IMG/VR virus record: IMGVR_UViG_3300007346_000160
Coordinates: 1-28,046 of that record
DNA from: a virus
Reading direction: 5' to 3' (one strand)
DNA: 28,046 bases
Position numbers and translations under genes: made by a program
Notes under the pieces: model-generated
What the model saw: the letters and a program-made list of their open reading frames with translations, nothing else
The model's database searches: none
What the model was told of the DNA's origin: nothing
Part shown: positions 7,547-16,784 of the stretch, piece after piece
Position numbering within the stretch: the stretch's first letter is position 1
How the letters are laid out: each line of letters starts with the position of its first letter

Positions 7547-9088
7547 TTAAGCGGAAGGCCTAAATAATAATATTCTACTTACATCCATTACGGCTAAACC
7601 AAATGTTCTACTCTTTCTAATTAAATATGCATCTCCAATATTCTGATCCCCCACAGTTTTAAAGAGTGGGTTTTTCATACCTACTGGGCCATAAGAAGAC
7701 CAAAAACCAGGTATTTGAATATCTCTTGATTTATTAGATCTTTCAAGTAGTTGAACGTTAGGTTGTCCACCCCCCCAATCAAAAGCCATGAATTCGTGTG
7801 AACGTATGGTATATGATGAACCAGGCATGTATTTAGCATCAAACAATGTATCGTCAAACATAGGCATATAACCAACAGCAACACTACCGAATGGTTGAAC
7901 AGAATACTTTGTAAATTGATATGCTCCTAATTCAAACCCTTTTTTGTTAGAATCCCAACTTTCAGAACTTTTTAATACAAAGTTTTCAGTTACTTGGACT
8001 GCCTGTGCTCCAAATTTTTCTACAATCCACTTATTCCAAAGTTCTAAACCACCAGAACCTGTCATTAATACTAAGTTTCTTTGGTTTACAGGAACTCTAT
8101 CGTACCAATAAGACTTGATTTGATCAATAATCATGTCGATAGAATTAGTAAATGGATTGTATGTAATAATATTAGATTCCTCTAAATAAGCATACAAACC
8201 GGGAGTCGTTGTATATGGCTTTCTTGAAACAGGGTCTACACTACCTCTAGTCATTTGTCCATTAATCAAGATTTCTTGCATCTCTCTTTCAAAAGATGCT
8301 TCAAATTCCATCTCCATTTTATTAGTAATTCCTGCAATCATTGTGTTATCATCAAACTGAGCAGCAACCATTAATGAACCTTCCATTAAGTGAGTTTCTT
8401 CATCAATAGACATCTCCTTAGTCATAGTATGCATAGGAATACCAAACTCAATGTAAGAAAATCCTACATTGAATGAAAAAGTACCTGCTCTACCTGATAA
8501 CGGAGATAAGTGTGATGCAGCTTGTCCTGATCTTTTCCACAATTTACCTACTTTTAAATACTCTCTAGGTATAAATGTATCTTTATTTACAAGAACAGCT
8601 CTATACTCTGTTCCGCCAGGTATTGACCTACCATGATCAACAATCTCAATTTGCGCTCTTCCGTTTTCAACTGGAGATACCCAATCAGATGGTTGTAAGT
8701 GATTAATTTCTGTTCTAAATAAAAATTCTTTACCACTAGAACCTAAATAAGTAATTTGTTCATTATTTGCATCACCTAAAGATGTTAATGTTCTTATAGG
8801 CTTACTATAAGTTCTCCAACGAACTTCGTTGTGTTTTACATCTTTTACTCCAGATGTACCTTTTAACCACTGCAAGAAAGGCGCTTTACCTTCAGAAATT
8901 GTATTTGAAGATTGTGCATAAAAACCTTTTGCTAACTCTGTTAAATCTGTGTAGTATGATCCAGTTCCACCTGCTGCAGTTAGCAAATGTTGAAAATCAA
9001 AATGACTACTAAAATACTTTTCGCCATTTGCTCCTTGCATATCTACAATATACTTCGATGGATATGGCGTTGTTCTAATTCCACTCAT
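7547..9088 (-). CDS. Major capsid protein (513 aa)
   Basis: The gene order terminase, portal, acidic scaffold-like protein, then this protein is the classic head module. The length (513 aa) suits an HK97-fold capsid protein with an insertion, as in crAss-like phages. The long acidic helix near residues 255-275 (NKMEMEFEASFEREMQEI) is compatible with the HK97 spine helix. Residues 337-353 (RNLVLMTGSGGLELWNKW) match the P-domain/A-domain region where many capsid proteins carry a TGxxG motif. The protein contains no cysteine at all, in sharp contrast to the downstream virion genes. It is probably translated at high level and is followed by a strong terminator. Family placement is inferred. Confidence 0.8.
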   Translation of the reverse strand: MSGIRTTPYPSKYIVDMQGANGEKYFSSHFDFQHLLTAAGGTGSYYTDLTELAKGFYAQSSNTISEGKAPFLQWLKGTSGVKDVKHNEVRWRTYSKPIRTLTSLGDANNEQITYLGSSGKEFLFRTEINHLQPSDWVSPVENGRAQIEIVDHGRSIPGGTEYRAVLVNKDTFIPREYLKVGKLWKRSGQAASHLSPLSGRAGTFSFNVGFSYIEFGIPMHTMTKEMSIDEETHLMEGSLMVAAQFDDNTMIAGITNKMEMEFEASFEREMQEILINGQMTRGSVDPVSRKPYTTTPGLYAYLEESNIITYNPFTNSIDMIIDQIKSYWYDRVPVNQRNLVLMTGSGGLELWNKWIVEKFGAQAVQVTENFVLKSSESWDSNKKGFELGAYQFTKYSVQPFGSVAVGYMPMFDDTLFDAKYMPGSSYTIRSHEFMAFDWGGGQPNVQLLERSNKSRDIQIPGFWSSYGPVGMKNPLFKTVGDQNIGDAYLIRKSRTFGLAVMDVSRILLFRPSA

Positions 9089-9121
9089 GTTATTTATTTA
9101 ATTAAATGTCCTAATATTTTA

Positions 9122-10417
9122 TTATGATAAATCTATTTCATACCGACCAGCTTTTTTTGGAACATAAGCTGTGTCAGAATTTTTACTATTTCGTTTTTTT
9201 ATTGATTTAAATCCTTGAGAACGATTATGTATTTTAGCCATAGCCATTCTTAATTCTTCGTTTTCCTCGTTTGTTATTTGAGTCTTTAATTGCTCTTTTT
9301 CTAATGATCTAAATTTATCTATTTTAAATAGATATAGTAAATTTTCAAAATTTGAAAGATTATAGTACCAATTTTCAAACTCTGTTAATTCTACATCTTT
9401 ACCTTCTATTTTAAATATTTTTTTATCGTTAAAAAAAGTTTTTAGCTTTTCTACTTCCATAGGAGATAGCTTTTCATTTTTTAACTCTCCTTTTACTAAA
9501 GCTTTATCTAATATTTTAAAATTATATTCTTTTTCTTTTTGTATTTGCTCTTCTCTTAAAGCAGTTTGTTTAGATTGTTCTTCGTTAAAAATTTCTATTT
9601 TTTCAGAAAAATGTTTCTTTGCTTTTTCTAATTCAGATTCCCTTTTTTTATCATCTGAGTCTATAATTAACATCCTATCATCAATTTCATCCTCTAAGAA
9701 GCCACGTTGTTTATAATAATCTTGCAACATCTTATCAGTAAAATTTTCATCAGCTTCGTAAATATCTATATTTGAATATTTTTTAAATCTATCTATTACG
9801 TATATCTCATCTATAGGTGTACCATTTTCGATGGCTTGTAGTAAAGATATATTTTGTTCATTTACTCCAGCAGAAGATAATAATTGTTGATATTTTGAAT
9901 CAATATTTGCCTCTATTTGTTTGGATTCTTTTTCTCTTAATGCATTTATAACTGAATCAACAGTCATATTTTCATTTTCTAATTTAAAATCTTCTTCTAA
10001 TATTCCTTTTGATTTTAAATAAGTTCCAAAAAATTGGGCAACTTCTATTTCTTCTTCGTCAACTTCAATTTCTTGCTCAATTTTATTTTCTTCCTCTTTT
10101 TTATGTTCAGAAGAACTTTCAAATTCAGTATTTTCATCTTTTTTATTATCATCTACTAAATCGTTAGTTTTATTAATATTATCTGTAGATGATTCACTAT
10201 TTTCATTATTATCTATGTTATTACTTCCATTGATAATATTATTCTCATTTGCAATATCTGAGTTAATATCAGTTTGAGAAGTTTGTTCTATGTTTTCTTG
10301 AGATGGATTTAAAAGAACAGTTCCTTTTAATTCTTCTACATATGAAAAATCAGGTTTTGTATCGTTATTTAATACAGTAACTCCCCAGCTATTGTTTTTA
10401 GTATTATCCTTTTCCAT
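9122..10417 (-). CDS. Acidic, coiled-coil scaffold-like protein (431 aa)
   Basis: The first 130 residues are low-complexity and very rich in Asn, Asp, Glu and Ser. They are followed by acidic helical segments (about 130-290), including a heptad-like stretch near 250-295 with many Glu and Lys. The C-terminus (about 395-431) turns strongly basic (SIKKRNSKNS, VPKKAGRYEI). An acidic coiled-coil body with a basic C-terminus, directly upstream of the capsid gene, is the normal pattern of a phage scaffolding protein whose C-terminus contacts the capsid shell. No protease domain is visible. The call rests on composition and position. Confidence 0.65.
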   Translation of the reverse strand: MEKDNTKNNSWGVTVLNNDTKPDFSYVEELKGTVLLNPSQENIEQTSQTDINSDIANENNIINGSNNIDNNENSESSTDNINKTNDLVDDNKKDENTEFESSSEHKKEEENKIEQEIEVDEEEIEVAQFFGTYLKSKGILEEDFKLENENMTVDSVINALREKESKQIEANIDSKYQQLLSSAGVNEQNISLLQAIENGTPIDEIYVIDRFKKYSNIDIYEADENFTDKMLQDYYKQRGFLEDEIDDRMLIIDSDDKKRESELEKAKKHFSEKIEIFNEEQSKQTALREEQIQKEKEYNFKILDKALVKGELKNEKLSPMEVEKLKTFFNDKKIFKIEGKDVELTEFENWYYNLSNFENLLYLFKIDKFRSLEKEQLKTQITNEENEELRMAMAKIHNRSQGFKSIKKRNSKNSDTAYVPKKAGRYEIDLS

Positions 10418-10488
10418 TGTAAATATATTATATGATTTTTAATTTTTGTGTTTGTAAAAAATTATTTTTTGTATTTTCTATAAAGATG

Positions 10489-12972
10489 TTACTTATTTTT
10501 GGTAGAATTTGCTTTTATATCTAATTCTCTATTCTTTAATTTTACTTCTTCGGCTAATTTTTCTCTTTCAAATTTAAGTTGTAATTCTTTACTTTCTTTT
10601 AAGTCATGAATTCCATCTTTATTTATATCATTTGCATTAGCAATAGTCTGCGCTCTTATTATTTCTCTTTCTTGTTGACTATTTAAAACATCTAAATGCA
10701 TTTTATATCTAATGTCTAAATCTTGTTGATGTTTTTGAGCTTCTAATTGCTGCTGTTGTTCAAATTGTTGTTGAGCTATTTGTTGAGACTGTTGTAACTG
10801 CATTTGTTGTTTTTTATCAACACGTTTCATTATATTTATCAAATCAGTTCTCGTTTCTGCTAATGATAAATCTACAATATCACCTGGAGACATTCCATTC
10901 TGAATAAAAGCTTGTAATTGATTTCTTAAAAATTCTATCTGTCTTGCCATTTTTCCAGAATTTTCAATCTTTACATTAAATTCTGAATACCAAAATGGAT
11001 AACCAACTCTTAACTCTTCATAACTTGTTGCGGATAAAACATTTTTTAATTTTTCCATATTTTCCTTAAAATAAGGTCTGGATATATTAATAAGTCTATT
11101 TACCGATTTTTCAAAAACTTCTCTATGTGAATCAAACATAGGCTCTGTTTGATTGTATGATGACTGTTGTTGAGATGAAATATTGCTTTGCCCTGCGTAT
11201 TGACCAACTTGTCCAATCCTAACAGAATTGAATCCCATTGCTTTATACAATCTTTCAATCATATCATTAATCATCTGTATACGCCCAACTATATCACTCA
11301 TTTTTGACATGTTAACACTTTTGATAAGTTGTGGGTCTACATTTCCAAAACCTCTTTTTTGAGTTTCTATTAGAAGCAAATTGTGATCTTTAGCAACATT
11401 TAAAAAATCACTCCATGTCATATTATCTGGTTTCATGCTTTTTAAAAACACAAAAACTTGCCCCGTATTTGTTCTTAAATCTTTTTTTAACTGAGCAAGT
11501 TCCATATCAACATCTCTTTGAAATTGCTTTCCTAAATCAACAATAGATACATTTAAAGATCTGTTATTATATGTGTTGAAAGCTTTACCAACATATGGTA
11601 ACTCAACATCATAAGGTGAATCAATATTTTTCCATTGATAAGGTAACTCTCTAATATTTAAATAAATTGGATCATTAGTTCCTAACTTAGTGCCTTCCCA
11701 AACTACATCTACCCATATTTCTTTTATTAAAATATCTTTTTCTATGTTTTCAACATAATCTTCAGTTCTATACTGTATATCTATTCCGCCTTCTTCATTA
11801 ATTCTAAATACTTTATACATTTTTCTTTTGTCTTTCCAAACAAAATGACAAACACGTATACCAAAATCATATAATGATACATCACTGCCCCATTGTTCTT
11901 CTATGTATGCTTTTGCTGCTGCAATATTTGGGAAATTTTCCTTTTTTCTGTCATCTTGGCTTCCAAATTTTTTATTTAATTCTTCGCCTTTTACAGATAT
12001 TTCATATTGATATTTTCTCTGACTTGGACTATCATCTGTTAATGGATATTTTGCAGTTCCAAAAACAGGTTCTAACATACGCTCTAATTCCTTCCAATGA
12101 GACTCTCTTAAATATTCACCATATTTTTGTGTAACTTCTTGTATAGTCATCCATGTTTCTCGTCTTACCCAATCCATGTCTTGAATCCACTCTTTATTCC
12201 TAGAGCCTCCATATGTTATTTCATCAGGAATTATATATTCAAATTCTGGCCCATGTGTACCAATATTAATATAAAAACAACTAACACCAGTAGCTAACAT
12301 ATGTACAAAAGATTTGTCATATTGCCTCTTTAAATCAAAATGTAATTCAAACCAATTAATAAGTTCTTGAGCTTGTTTTGCTATTGGAGATAAATAATCA
12401 TTCTGCATATACTCCGTAATATCTTTTGGAGTCATAACTTTAGCATTGTTATTAGCCTCTTGTTCTATTTGATTTATTATTTCAGGTTGAAGTTGTGCAA
12501 TATTAGAAATTTGATTTTGCTGCATAAAGTTTTGAATATAAGCTTGTTTTATAGGTTGTATAAACCTTTTGTCAAAACTATCCTTTAGCATTTTTCTGTA
12601 CTCCTCTTCAGCTAAACTTTCACTATATTCAGAAACTTCTTTAACACTTAGTTTAAATGGATACATTCGATTTTCACCATCTAATGTTTTACAAACTTGA
12701 GATATAATGGGATTGTGTGGAACTTCTCCCATGTCTAAAGTTACCAACTCCCCATCTATTTTAAAAGTATCTTCTACTTTATATAAAGTTGTATCTAAAC
12801 GACCATTCATTAAATCATAATTAATTTTATACTTTGTAAGCATTTTATGATCACGGTATGTACCATAATAGGTATCATAAGTGTCCATGATATCTATTTG
12901 TCGTTTAAAATTATTTGCTTCTTTTTGTTTTTTAGAAGTCCTATATTTTATGTTACTGCTAATAACTCCCAT
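10489..12972 (-). CDS. Portal protein (827 aa)
   Basis: The protein is directly downstream of TerL (TAATG overlap at 12972) and upstream of the scaffold-like and capsid genes. Its 827 aa are much longer than typical portals but suit the large portals of crAss-like and related podoviruses. The core has Trp/Tyr-rich regions (WIQDMDWVRRETWMTIQEV; VWKDKRKMYKVFRI) and long helices. The C-terminal part (about 722-750) is a Gln-rich coiled coil, as expected for a portal barrel extending into the head. At 782-793 it has an EF-hand/DxNxDG loop (DINKDGIHDLKE), which suggests calcium binding. No cleavage motif is visible. Confidence 0.8.
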   Translation of the reverse strand: MGVISSNIKYRTSKKQKEANNFKRQIDIMDTYDTYYGTYRDHKMLTKYKINYDLMNGRLDTTLYKVEDTFKIDGELVTLDMGEVPHNPIISQVCKTLDGENRMYPFKLSVKEVSEYSESLAEEEYRKMLKDSFDKRFIQPIKQAYIQNFMQQNQISNIAQLQPEIINQIEQEANNNAKVMTPKDITEYMQNDYLSPIAKQAQELINWFELHFDLKRQYDKSFVHMLATGVSCFYINIGTHGPEFEYIIPDEITYGGSRNKEWIQDMDWVRRETWMTIQEVTQKYGEYLRESHWKELERMLEPVFGTAKYPLTDDSPSQRKYQYEISVKGEELNKKFGSQDDRKKENFPNIAAAKAYIEEQWGSDVSLYDFGIRVCHFVWKDKRKMYKVFRINEEGGIDIQYRTEDYVENIEKDILIKEIWVDVVWEGTKLGTNDPIYLNIRELPYQWKNIDSPYDVELPYVGKAFNTYNNRSLNVSIVDLGKQFQRDVDMELAQLKKDLRTNTGQVFVFLKSMKPDNMTWSDFLNVAKDHNLLLIETQKRGFGNVDPQLIKSVNMSKMSDIVGRIQMINDMIERLYKAMGFNSVRIGQVGQYAGQSNISSQQQSSYNQTEPMFDSHREVFEKSVNRLINISRPYFKENMEKLKNVLSATSYEELRVGYPFWYSEFNVKIENSGKMARQIEFLRNQLQAFIQNGMSPGDIVDLSLAETRTDLINIMKRVDKKQQMQLQQSQQIAQQQFEQQQQLEAQKHQQDLDIRYKMHLDVLNSQQEREIIRAQTIANANDINKDGIHDLKESKELQLKFEREKLAEEVKLKNRELDIKANSTKNK

Positions 12973-15431
12973 TAGTATTGATTAATCTTAGCCATTGGCC
13001 TTGGTTTATAATTTAATTGTTGATGTGAATATTTATCATAAGGATCATCATCGTCCTCTAAAGGTATTTCTATTTCTATTCCTTCAGTGTTAGCAAGAAT
13101 AAGTGGTAACCCCATCATAGCTGAAACAGCATCAAAATTTGTTTTGTTTTCTATTTCAAAACTTACTAATTCAGAAAGAAATCTTGGATCTTTTATTCTA
13201 TGGTAATTTCTTAAAATACAAATACCATCCTTATCCCATTCAATTTCTTTATTTAACCATTCTCCTAATTTATATAAATTCCATATATTAGTTCTTTCAT
13301 GTGCGTCATATCCAAATTGATAGCCACTTTTTCTTAATTTTTGTGGTGTAATACCTCTAGATAATGCAATAGAATTCCAAGGTGTAGGTAGCATAAAATG
13401 TTCATAATTTTTTCTTAAAACATATTCAGCAAAACCTTCAGCATTATTTTCTGAAAATATTTTACCATTATAATAAGATGCAGCTTTTATCGCTTCATAA
13501 AAACCATCATCTATATTATCTCTCCTTCCTACAAATGATGCAACTATTGTATCAAACATTCCTTCATTATCAAATGCATAATCAGATTTGTAAACATAAA
13601 TAGCTTGTAATGAAGAACCACCAATTGATCTTCTGATAGGGTCAATTAAAATATAGTACAAACCCTCAGGTGCATTTAACATAGGAGCTTCATATATAAT
13701 CCAAGCACCATTTTTATTTTCTATTTTTTCTTCATCCCCATATTTTAATATGGGCTCAAGATTCCCTGAAAAATCAGATTTAAAATAAATTCCATTTACA
13801 CTATCTTCTAAAGTTCCTATAGAGGAAAATTTTTCAAAATAGCTTCCGCCACCTAATTGCATAGCTGTTAAATCTCTAAGGTGGTCTTGTATACCTGATT
13901 TAGGTATATTTAATTTTGTTGTAGGTCTAAGTAATTCTTTTGGATATAAAGGATTCCACATTAAGTCATTAGAAAAATCTAATATAGATTTCTGCTTTTT
14001 TTCTTCTATCCTTTTTGCTATCTCAACAAATAACTCAGTTTTTAAATCTGTATTACCATCATTATCTCTGTTTTTCCCTTTATATAAAGTACAAAGAAAT
14101 AAACCACATTTTTTATTACCTTTCTCCCAATAATTAGGTATTGGGAAAATATTATAAAGTTCAGGGTTTTCAAATATTTCTTTTGGTTCCCTAATAGCTT
14201 CCATATCTCCACCTGTACCTAACATAATAAGTTGACCAACCCATTCTCCATCGACTAATATTGCATCTTTAGCTGATGCATATATTGATTTTAAATTTGA
14301 TTGAAATCCAACCTCTTCTATATATTGTCTTTTGTATCTATCACCAGTAAAAGCTTTAACATCACTCCTTTGTATTATTTGAACTTGTGCTTGACCACCT
14401 TTCAAAGGTTTTTGTTGTGGACTTTTAGATTTTAACTCATGTATAATACTTGATCTTGATGTTGTTTTCCAACTACCGGTAAATTTCTTATAATATGCAC
14501 CCCATCTTTTTTTAGACTTTTCTGATTTAGCTTGGCTCTTTTTGGGGTAGTCATACATACCAGGTTGTAAGTTATATGCTCTTTCAAAGGCTTCTAATGT
14601 TTTTCCTAACGCTGCAGAATCAGATGATGCTATACCATATAATGCAGGTTTATTCATATCAGCCCTATCTTCAAATCTTCTTACATCTCCAAATATCCAC
14701 TCGTGTAAAAATTCACCAATAAATACACTAAAACTTTTACCTAAAGTTCTAGCTGCTAATATAATAACATTGTAATAACCATTACTATAACCAACAGGTC
14801 TAAGTTCTCCTGTATCTTCATCCGGCATTAAATCAACTATAGGTCTACCTAAAGGTTTATTACGTTTGTCTGTTATTAAATAAACCTCTGTTAAATAAAT
14901 CCAAGGATCAACATACTCTTTCCATTCTCCATTTGGTTTTTTAAGAAAAGGGTTATTATCTATTTTTTTCTTGTCGAAATCGGTTAACTTCTTACCATCA
15001 ATTAATTTTTTTAAGTACCTATTACAAGTATACTTATCGTCATCCTCAAAACCAGAAAAACCCTCTGCGCACAGAAGGTAAGTGAAAATTATCCATTCAT
15101 TGTCTCTTAAATAAGCATTTACAGGATTCCTTCTCTTATCAACAATAAAAGGATAATTTACATAAAAAAACAACTTAGGTGGTATATATACCCAAGTTCC
15201 TTCATCTAATTTATTATCTTCATCCTTATCAAAAACCCACTTCCCCTCTAAACAAGGATTTAAGAAATCATTATACCAATATTTCTTATACTTAAAACTA
15301 TGTGGACTTAAATTCTTAGGGTGGTCTCTATGATAAAATAATTTTCTGTTTTTTACCTTATATGGAAATAAGTCAATAGCAAAATCATCAGTTTCAGTAT
15401 GTTCTATTCTTCTGTTAAGTAATTCCACCAT
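12972..15431 (-). CDS. terL: Terminase large subunit (819 aa), TerL
   Basis: This is the packaging motor ATPase and headful/end nuclease. A Walker A-like motif AARTLGKS lies at residues 226-233. A Walker B with the catalytic acid (RQYIEEVG) is at 368-375, and a coupling motif LIMLGTGGD follows at 401-409. The C-terminal RNase H-like nuclease shows Asp597 (LIDPIRRS), Glu661 (FSENNAEGF) and Asp767 (NFDAVSAM), the usual acidic triad. 819 aa is long for TerL, with an N-terminal extension of about 200 residues, consistent with crAss-like phages. It starts at the ATG at 15431, inside the end of the upstream gene (17-nt overlap), and ends overlapping the portal start. Confidence 0.9.
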   Translation of the reverse strand: MVELLNRRIEHTETDDFAIDLFPYKVKNRKLFYHRDHPKNLSPHSFKYKKYWYNDFLNPCLEGKWVFDKDEDNKLDEGTWVYIPPKLFFYVNYPFIVDKRRNPVNAYLRDNEWIIFTYLLCAEGFSGFEDDDKYTCNRYLKKLIDGKKLTDFDKKKIDNNPFLKKPNGEWKEYVDPWIYLTEVYLITDKRNKPLGRPIVDLMPDEDTGELRPVGYSNGYYNVIILAARTLGKSFSVFIGEFLHEWIFGDVRRFEDRADMNKPALYGIASSDSAALGKTLEAFERAYNLQPGMYDYPKKSQAKSEKSKKRWGAYYKKFTGSWKTTSRSSIIHELKSKSPQQKPLKGGQAQVQIIQRSDVKAFTGDRYKRQYIEEVGFQSNLKSIYASAKDAILVDGEWVGQLIMLGTGGDMEAIREPKEIFENPELYNIFPIPNYWEKGNKKCGLFLCTLYKGKNRDNDGNTDLKTELFVEIAKRIEEKKQKSILDFSNDLMWNPLYPKELLRPTTKLNIPKSGIQDHLRDLTAMQLGGGSYFEKFSSIGTLEDSVNGIYFKSDFSGNLEPILKYGDEEKIENKNGAWIIYEAPMLNAPEGLYYILIDPIRRSIGGSSLQAIYVYKSDYAFDNEGMFDTIVASFVGRRDNIDDGFYEAIKAASYYNGKIFSENNAEGFAEYVLRKNYEHFMLPTPWNSIALSRGITPQKLRKSGYQFGYDAHERTNIWNLYKLGEWLNKEIEWDKDGICILRNYHRIKDPRFLSELVSFEIENKTNFDAVSAMMGLPLILANTEGIEIEIPLEDDDDPYDKYSHQQLNYKPRPMAKINQY

Positions 15432-15948
15432 TTAATCCCCATATTTCTATTTCACTTGGATCATAATCTCCAAATAATTCTTGTTCTCCAACTTCTTCTT
15501 TGAATTTCAATTCTAAATCAATTGCATCATTAAGTAAATCTCTTCTTAATTTATTTAATTTAATCCTCATTTCATATTCAACCTCATCCTCGAAAGATAA
15601 ATTTTTTATGGCACTTTCAATGTCAAAAATTTCATCCTTCATTTTAATTAAAGACTTATGCAAACTTGAAGTACAATATTCTTTATATGATTCAACTATG
15701 TGAACATAATCATCCCATACAAAGTCTTTATCTTTTATAAAGTTTTCATTTACATCTTTAACTAAATCAGTTTCAGATATTTCTGTAGCAAATAAAGGAG
15801 ATTTAGCATCATAGATTAAATAAATAGCCTTCATTATTAAATCCGAGTTTTTCTCTTTATAAAAATCAGAAAATGGCCTAACTATTTTAAGTGCTGGATT
15901 TTGCTCCCAAAAACTACCTTCAATATCTTTTAATATAGCTACGTGCAA
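15415..15948 (-). CDS. Unknown protein immediately upstream of TerL (177 aa, TTG start)
   Basis: Not recognised. The frame is open from 15948 with a TTG as the only plausible nearby start; an in-frame stop lies just upstream and the first in-frame ATG comes at residue 39. Residues 11-36 (EGSFWEQNPALKIVRPFSDF) look like a conserved core, so the TTG start is preferred. The C-terminal half is a charged helical region (about 110-155). It overlaps TerL by 17 nt and the upstream 56-aa gene by 29 nt, so all three are probably coupled. Position next to TerL makes a small-terminase or packaging role possible, but no helix-turn-helix is apparent. Confidence 0.6.
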   Translation of the reverse strand: MHVAILKDIEGSFWEQNPALKIVRPFSDFYKEKNSDLIMKAIYLIYDAKSPLFATEISETDLVKDVNENFIKDKDFVWDDYVHIVESYKEYCTSSLHKSLIKMKDEIFDIESAIKNLSFEDEVEYEMRIKLNKLRRDLLNDAIDLELKFKEEVGEQELFGDYDPSEIEIWGLNGGIT

Positions 15949-16090
15949 CTTTTATATTTTTTTCTTCTTTACAATGTTCTCTATTTATAGTAATCTTATC
16001 TTCTTTTTTTATATCGCAATGAAAATATAAACTATCAGTTCTGTGCCTATGTGGCTCTTGTAAATTTGTTTTGTTAATCTTTATTTTCAT
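15920..16090 (-). CDS. Small hypothetical protein (56 aa)
   Basis: An ATG at 16090 opens 56 codons ending in TGA at 15920-15922. It starts 3 nt after the stop of the 68-aa gene and its tail overlaps the TTG start of the 177-aa gene by 29 nt, which is the packing seen throughout this block. The product (MKIKINKTNLQEPHRHRTDS...) is Lys/His/Arg-rich and basic with two cysteines. Function unknown. Confidence rests on packing and the lack of any other gene in the gap. Confidence 0.55.
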   Translation of the reverse strand: MKIKINKTNLQEPHRHRTDSLYFHCDIKKEDKITINREHCKEEKNIKVARSYIKRY

Positions 16091-16092
16091 AT

Positions 16093-16299
16093 CTACAAAT
16101 AACTATCAAATGCTCCACTCTTAATCTGAGAAGCTAATTCTCTAAAATTTTCAACTGTCCATTTATTAGTATTCCCATGATCATCTTCTAATAAAACTTT
16201 ATCATTCTCAACATCAATAGTAACATCAGGACATGTTGAACAATTTTTACACTGTAAATTAACTTTTAAATAATTTTCTTTTTTATCTAAATATTTCAT
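16093..16299 (-). CDS. Small CxxCxxC protein (68 aa)
   Basis: I start this gene at the ATG at 16299 (MKYLDKKENY), which follows a long A-rich leader typical of Bacteroidota initiation. A longer frame from 16365 is open, but its extra 22 residues are encoded by an abnormal GC-rich hairpin element. The protein has CKNCSTC near residues 16-22, a possible metal-binding knuckle. The rest is acidic and ends in a helix (TVENFRELASQIKSGAF). Function unknown. Confidence 0.55.
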   Translation of the reverse strand: MKYLDKKENYLKVNLQCKNCSTCPDVTIDVENDKVLLEDDHGNTNKWTVENFRELASQIKSGAFDSYL

Positions 16300-16326
16300 G
16301 TTTAATTTTTTTTTTTGAAAAATGGC

Positions 16327-16349
16327 CTGGAGGCAGAGGATACCCCCAG
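16327..16349 (-). other. GC-rich hairpin element upstream of the 68-aa gene
   Basis: Positions 16324-16357 contain 24 G/C in 34 bases (71%) in otherwise very AT-rich DNA. On the minus transcript CTGGGGG and CCTCCAG form a 7-bp stem (one G-U) with a 9-nt loop. It is followed by GCC, A and five U. It could be an attenuator/terminator, a structured leader of the 68-aa gene, or a small RNA element. It is also a small foreign insertion candidate. Confidence 0.4.
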
Positions 16350-16379
16350 AGCCGAGGTAGGACATTATGAGAGGTTAAT

Positions 16380-16410
16380 TGTATTTAAATGTAGAATGCA
16401 ATTAAATACA
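16380..16410 (-). repeat. 9-bp inverted repeat at the end of the DUF1573-like gene
   Basis: TGTATTTAA (16380-16388) and TTAAATACA (16402-16410) are perfect complements around a 13-nt loop, and the right arm includes the TAA stop codon of the gene. It is AT-only apart from two pairs and has no U run, so it is a weak hairpin, possibly a 3-prime end structure. Confidence 0.3.
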
Positions 16411-16761
16411 TTTACCTGTGATGTGAAATCTTACTATCCTTAACAGAGGATTTGTAATTCGTTTATTATTCTCATCTTTTGTGTATTCCGGTATTTCCGG
16501 ATCTAATTTAACATATATATATCTACTTATATCCCCTTTATCATAAGCTGTATATATAACTTTTAACTCTTTATTACCTTCTTCATCAATAAGTATTGAT
16601 GGATCTGAACATGAACATTTAGCATAAACATAATCAATTAAATCAGGATTTTGTGTACATTTAATTGTATTTGTTACTGGTTTGTTTAATTCAACTTCAC
16701 CTAAATCAATGTCATATTTTTCCCATCTAGTTATATTCTTTCCAGTTATATTTTTATCCAT
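16402..16761 (-). CDS. DUF1573-like small beta protein (119 aa)
   Basis: The pattern YDIDLGEVELNKPVTNTIKC, then YAKCSCSDPSI, then ELKVIYTAYDKGDISRYIYV and a final RIVRFHITGKC follows that of DUF1573 domains. In those, a CGCT/CSCS segment sits in an ASH-like beta sandwich. DUF1573 proteins are common in Bacteroidota, usually secreted; here no signal peptide is visible. The role in the phage is unknown. It could be a small virion decoration protein, or a late protein acting on the host envelope if exported. Confidence 0.5.
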   Translation of the reverse strand: MDKNITGKNITRWEKYDIDLGEVELNKPVTNTIKCTQNPDLIDYVYAKCSCSDPSILIDEEGNKELKVIYTAYDKGDISRYIYVKLDPEIPEYTKDENNKRITNPLLRIVRFHITGKCI

Positions 16762-16784
16762 TTCTGCCCATTTTATAAATTAAA

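Noticed and set aside
16299-16365. Longer start at 16365 for the 68-aa gene
   Set aside because: The extra 22 residues come from the GC-rich hairpin sequence and lack the A-rich leader found before the ATG at 16299.
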